From Rhizobium sp. Root708 (GTDB taxonomy: Bacteria > Pseudomonadota > Alphaproteobacteria > Rhizobiales > Rhizobiaceae): a DNA stretch of 64,000 nucleotides. The DNA is taken from contig NZ_LMHV01000044.1 in assembly GCF_001429725.1 (NCBI RefSeq), forward strand, positions 186,001 through 250,000. The letters run 5' to 3'. Shown here piece after piece: positions 63,537 to 64,000 of this stretch. Position 1 is the first letter of the stretch. Each line of letters begins with the position of its first letter. The position numbers and the translations under genes are program-made. Under the pieces are notes generated by a model, which saw only the letters and a list, made by a program, of their open reading frames with translations, was not told the DNA's origin and did no database searches.

Positions 63537-64000
63537 TCATTGGGCAGCTATCCGCCATATCGTATTGCCGACATCATCGGCAACCAACAGCGCCCCCTTG
63601 CTATCAACGCCCACACCAACTGGGCGGCCTCGCGCTTGGCTTTGATCGTCGAGAAAGCCGGTCACCACGTCTTGCGGCGATCCGTTCGGCTTTCCATCGG
63701 TAAATGGCACGAACACGACCTTGTAGCCATTGAAGGAATGCCTGTTCCAGCTTCCATGCTCACCTACGAACGCGCCGCCTCGATAGGGCTGGGGCAGATT
63801 GTCGGCGTTGTAGAACGTCATGCCAAGCGGCGCCACGTGCGAACTCAGCGCATAATCGGGAACGATCGCTTTTTCGACCAGATCTGGACGCTGCGGCATC
63901 ACTCGCGGATCGAGATTTTGCCCGTAATAACTGTAGGGCCAGCCATAGAAGCCACCCTCCTTTACCGATGTAATGTAATCGGGCACCAGGTTCGGGCCCA
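63537..64000 (-). CDS. Sorbosone/glucose dehydrogenase-like beta-propeller, 5' part outside window
   Basis: The 3' part of a PQQ-dependent sugar dehydrogenase-like protein (glucose/sorbosone dehydrogenase family). The frame is open to the right edge; visible residues include [49 protein letters not shown] and [19 protein letters not shown] near the end. It probably acts in the periplasm; the signal peptide is not visible. The start lies beyond 64000. Confidence 0.85.
   Translation of the reverse strand, partial: GPNLVPDYITSVKEGGFYGWPYSYYGQNLDPRVMPQRPDLVEKAIVPDYALSSHVAPLGMTFYNADNLPQPYRGGAFVGEHGSWNRHSFNGYKVVFVPFTDGKPNGSPQDVVTGFLDDQSQARGRPVGVGVDSKGALLVADDVGNTIWRIAAQ

Overview
The window looks like part of a large conjugative plasmid of an alphaproteobacterium in the Rhizobiaceae (Rhizobium/Sinorhizobium/Agrobacterium type). 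The evidence is a Ti/Sym-plasmid style trb conjugation operon followed by a TraR quorum-sensing regulator, uniformly GC-rich coding sequence, HWE-family histidine kinases, EcfG-type promoter motifs and an IclR-controlled catabolic cluster. No rRNA, tRNA, CRISPR array or replication origin was seen. All calls come from reading the sequence and translations; no database search was run.

Layout. (1) 1-8.6 kb: the 3' part of the trb mating-pair operon (trbE partial, J, L, F, G, H, I; no trbK between J and L), then traR with a complete acyl-homoserine-lactone pocket. (2) 8.6-10.5 kb: a frameshifted outer-membrane protein gene, a Cro/C1-type repressor and a small hypothetical gene. (3) 10.9-26.0 kb: a catabolic island. 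It holds a C45-type N-acyltransferase/hydrolase, a saccharopine-dehydrogenase-like reductase, an alanine racemase-EamA exporter-HAD operon, an IclR regulator, an MmgE/PrpD enzyme, and a nine-gene operon of an opine-oxidase-like three-subunit dehydrogenase, an amino-acid-type ABC importer and DhaK/DhaL. The same 17-base palindromic site lies before the C45 gene and in the intergenic region that drives the oxidase operon, so the island probably forms one regulon for an unknown amino-linked, opine-like compound. (4) 26-32 kb: small genes, treZ plus a short-chain dehydrogenase, a truncated group II intron and an HD-domain hydrolase.

(5) 32-41.5 kb: a stress-type island with catalase KatE, DUF1206, DUF2934, DUF3597, GlsB-like and other small envelope proteins. 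Several genes here are preceded by GGAAC-N16/17-NGTT motifs, the signature of the alphaproteobacterial general stress sigma factor EcfG. (6) 42-45 kb: an HWE histidine kinase/receiver gene broken by two frameshifts. (7) 45.2-56.3 kb: a minus-strand chemosensory operon with a soluble receptor carrying two signalling tips, a triple CheW, CheB, CheR, CheA, a STAS-like protein, a receiver, CheC and a PAS hybrid kinase, with no flagellar genes nearby. (8) 56.5-64 kb: three single-domain receivers, a frameshifted alpha/beta hydrolase, a frameshifted catalase-family gene, a remnant of a second HWE kinase, MscS and the 3' part of a sorbosone-dehydrogenase-like gene.

Six loci carry single-base frameshifts. 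Either this part of the plasmid is decaying or the source assembly contains indel errors; the sequence alone cannot decide, except at 61 kb, where a large internal deletion shows real decay.
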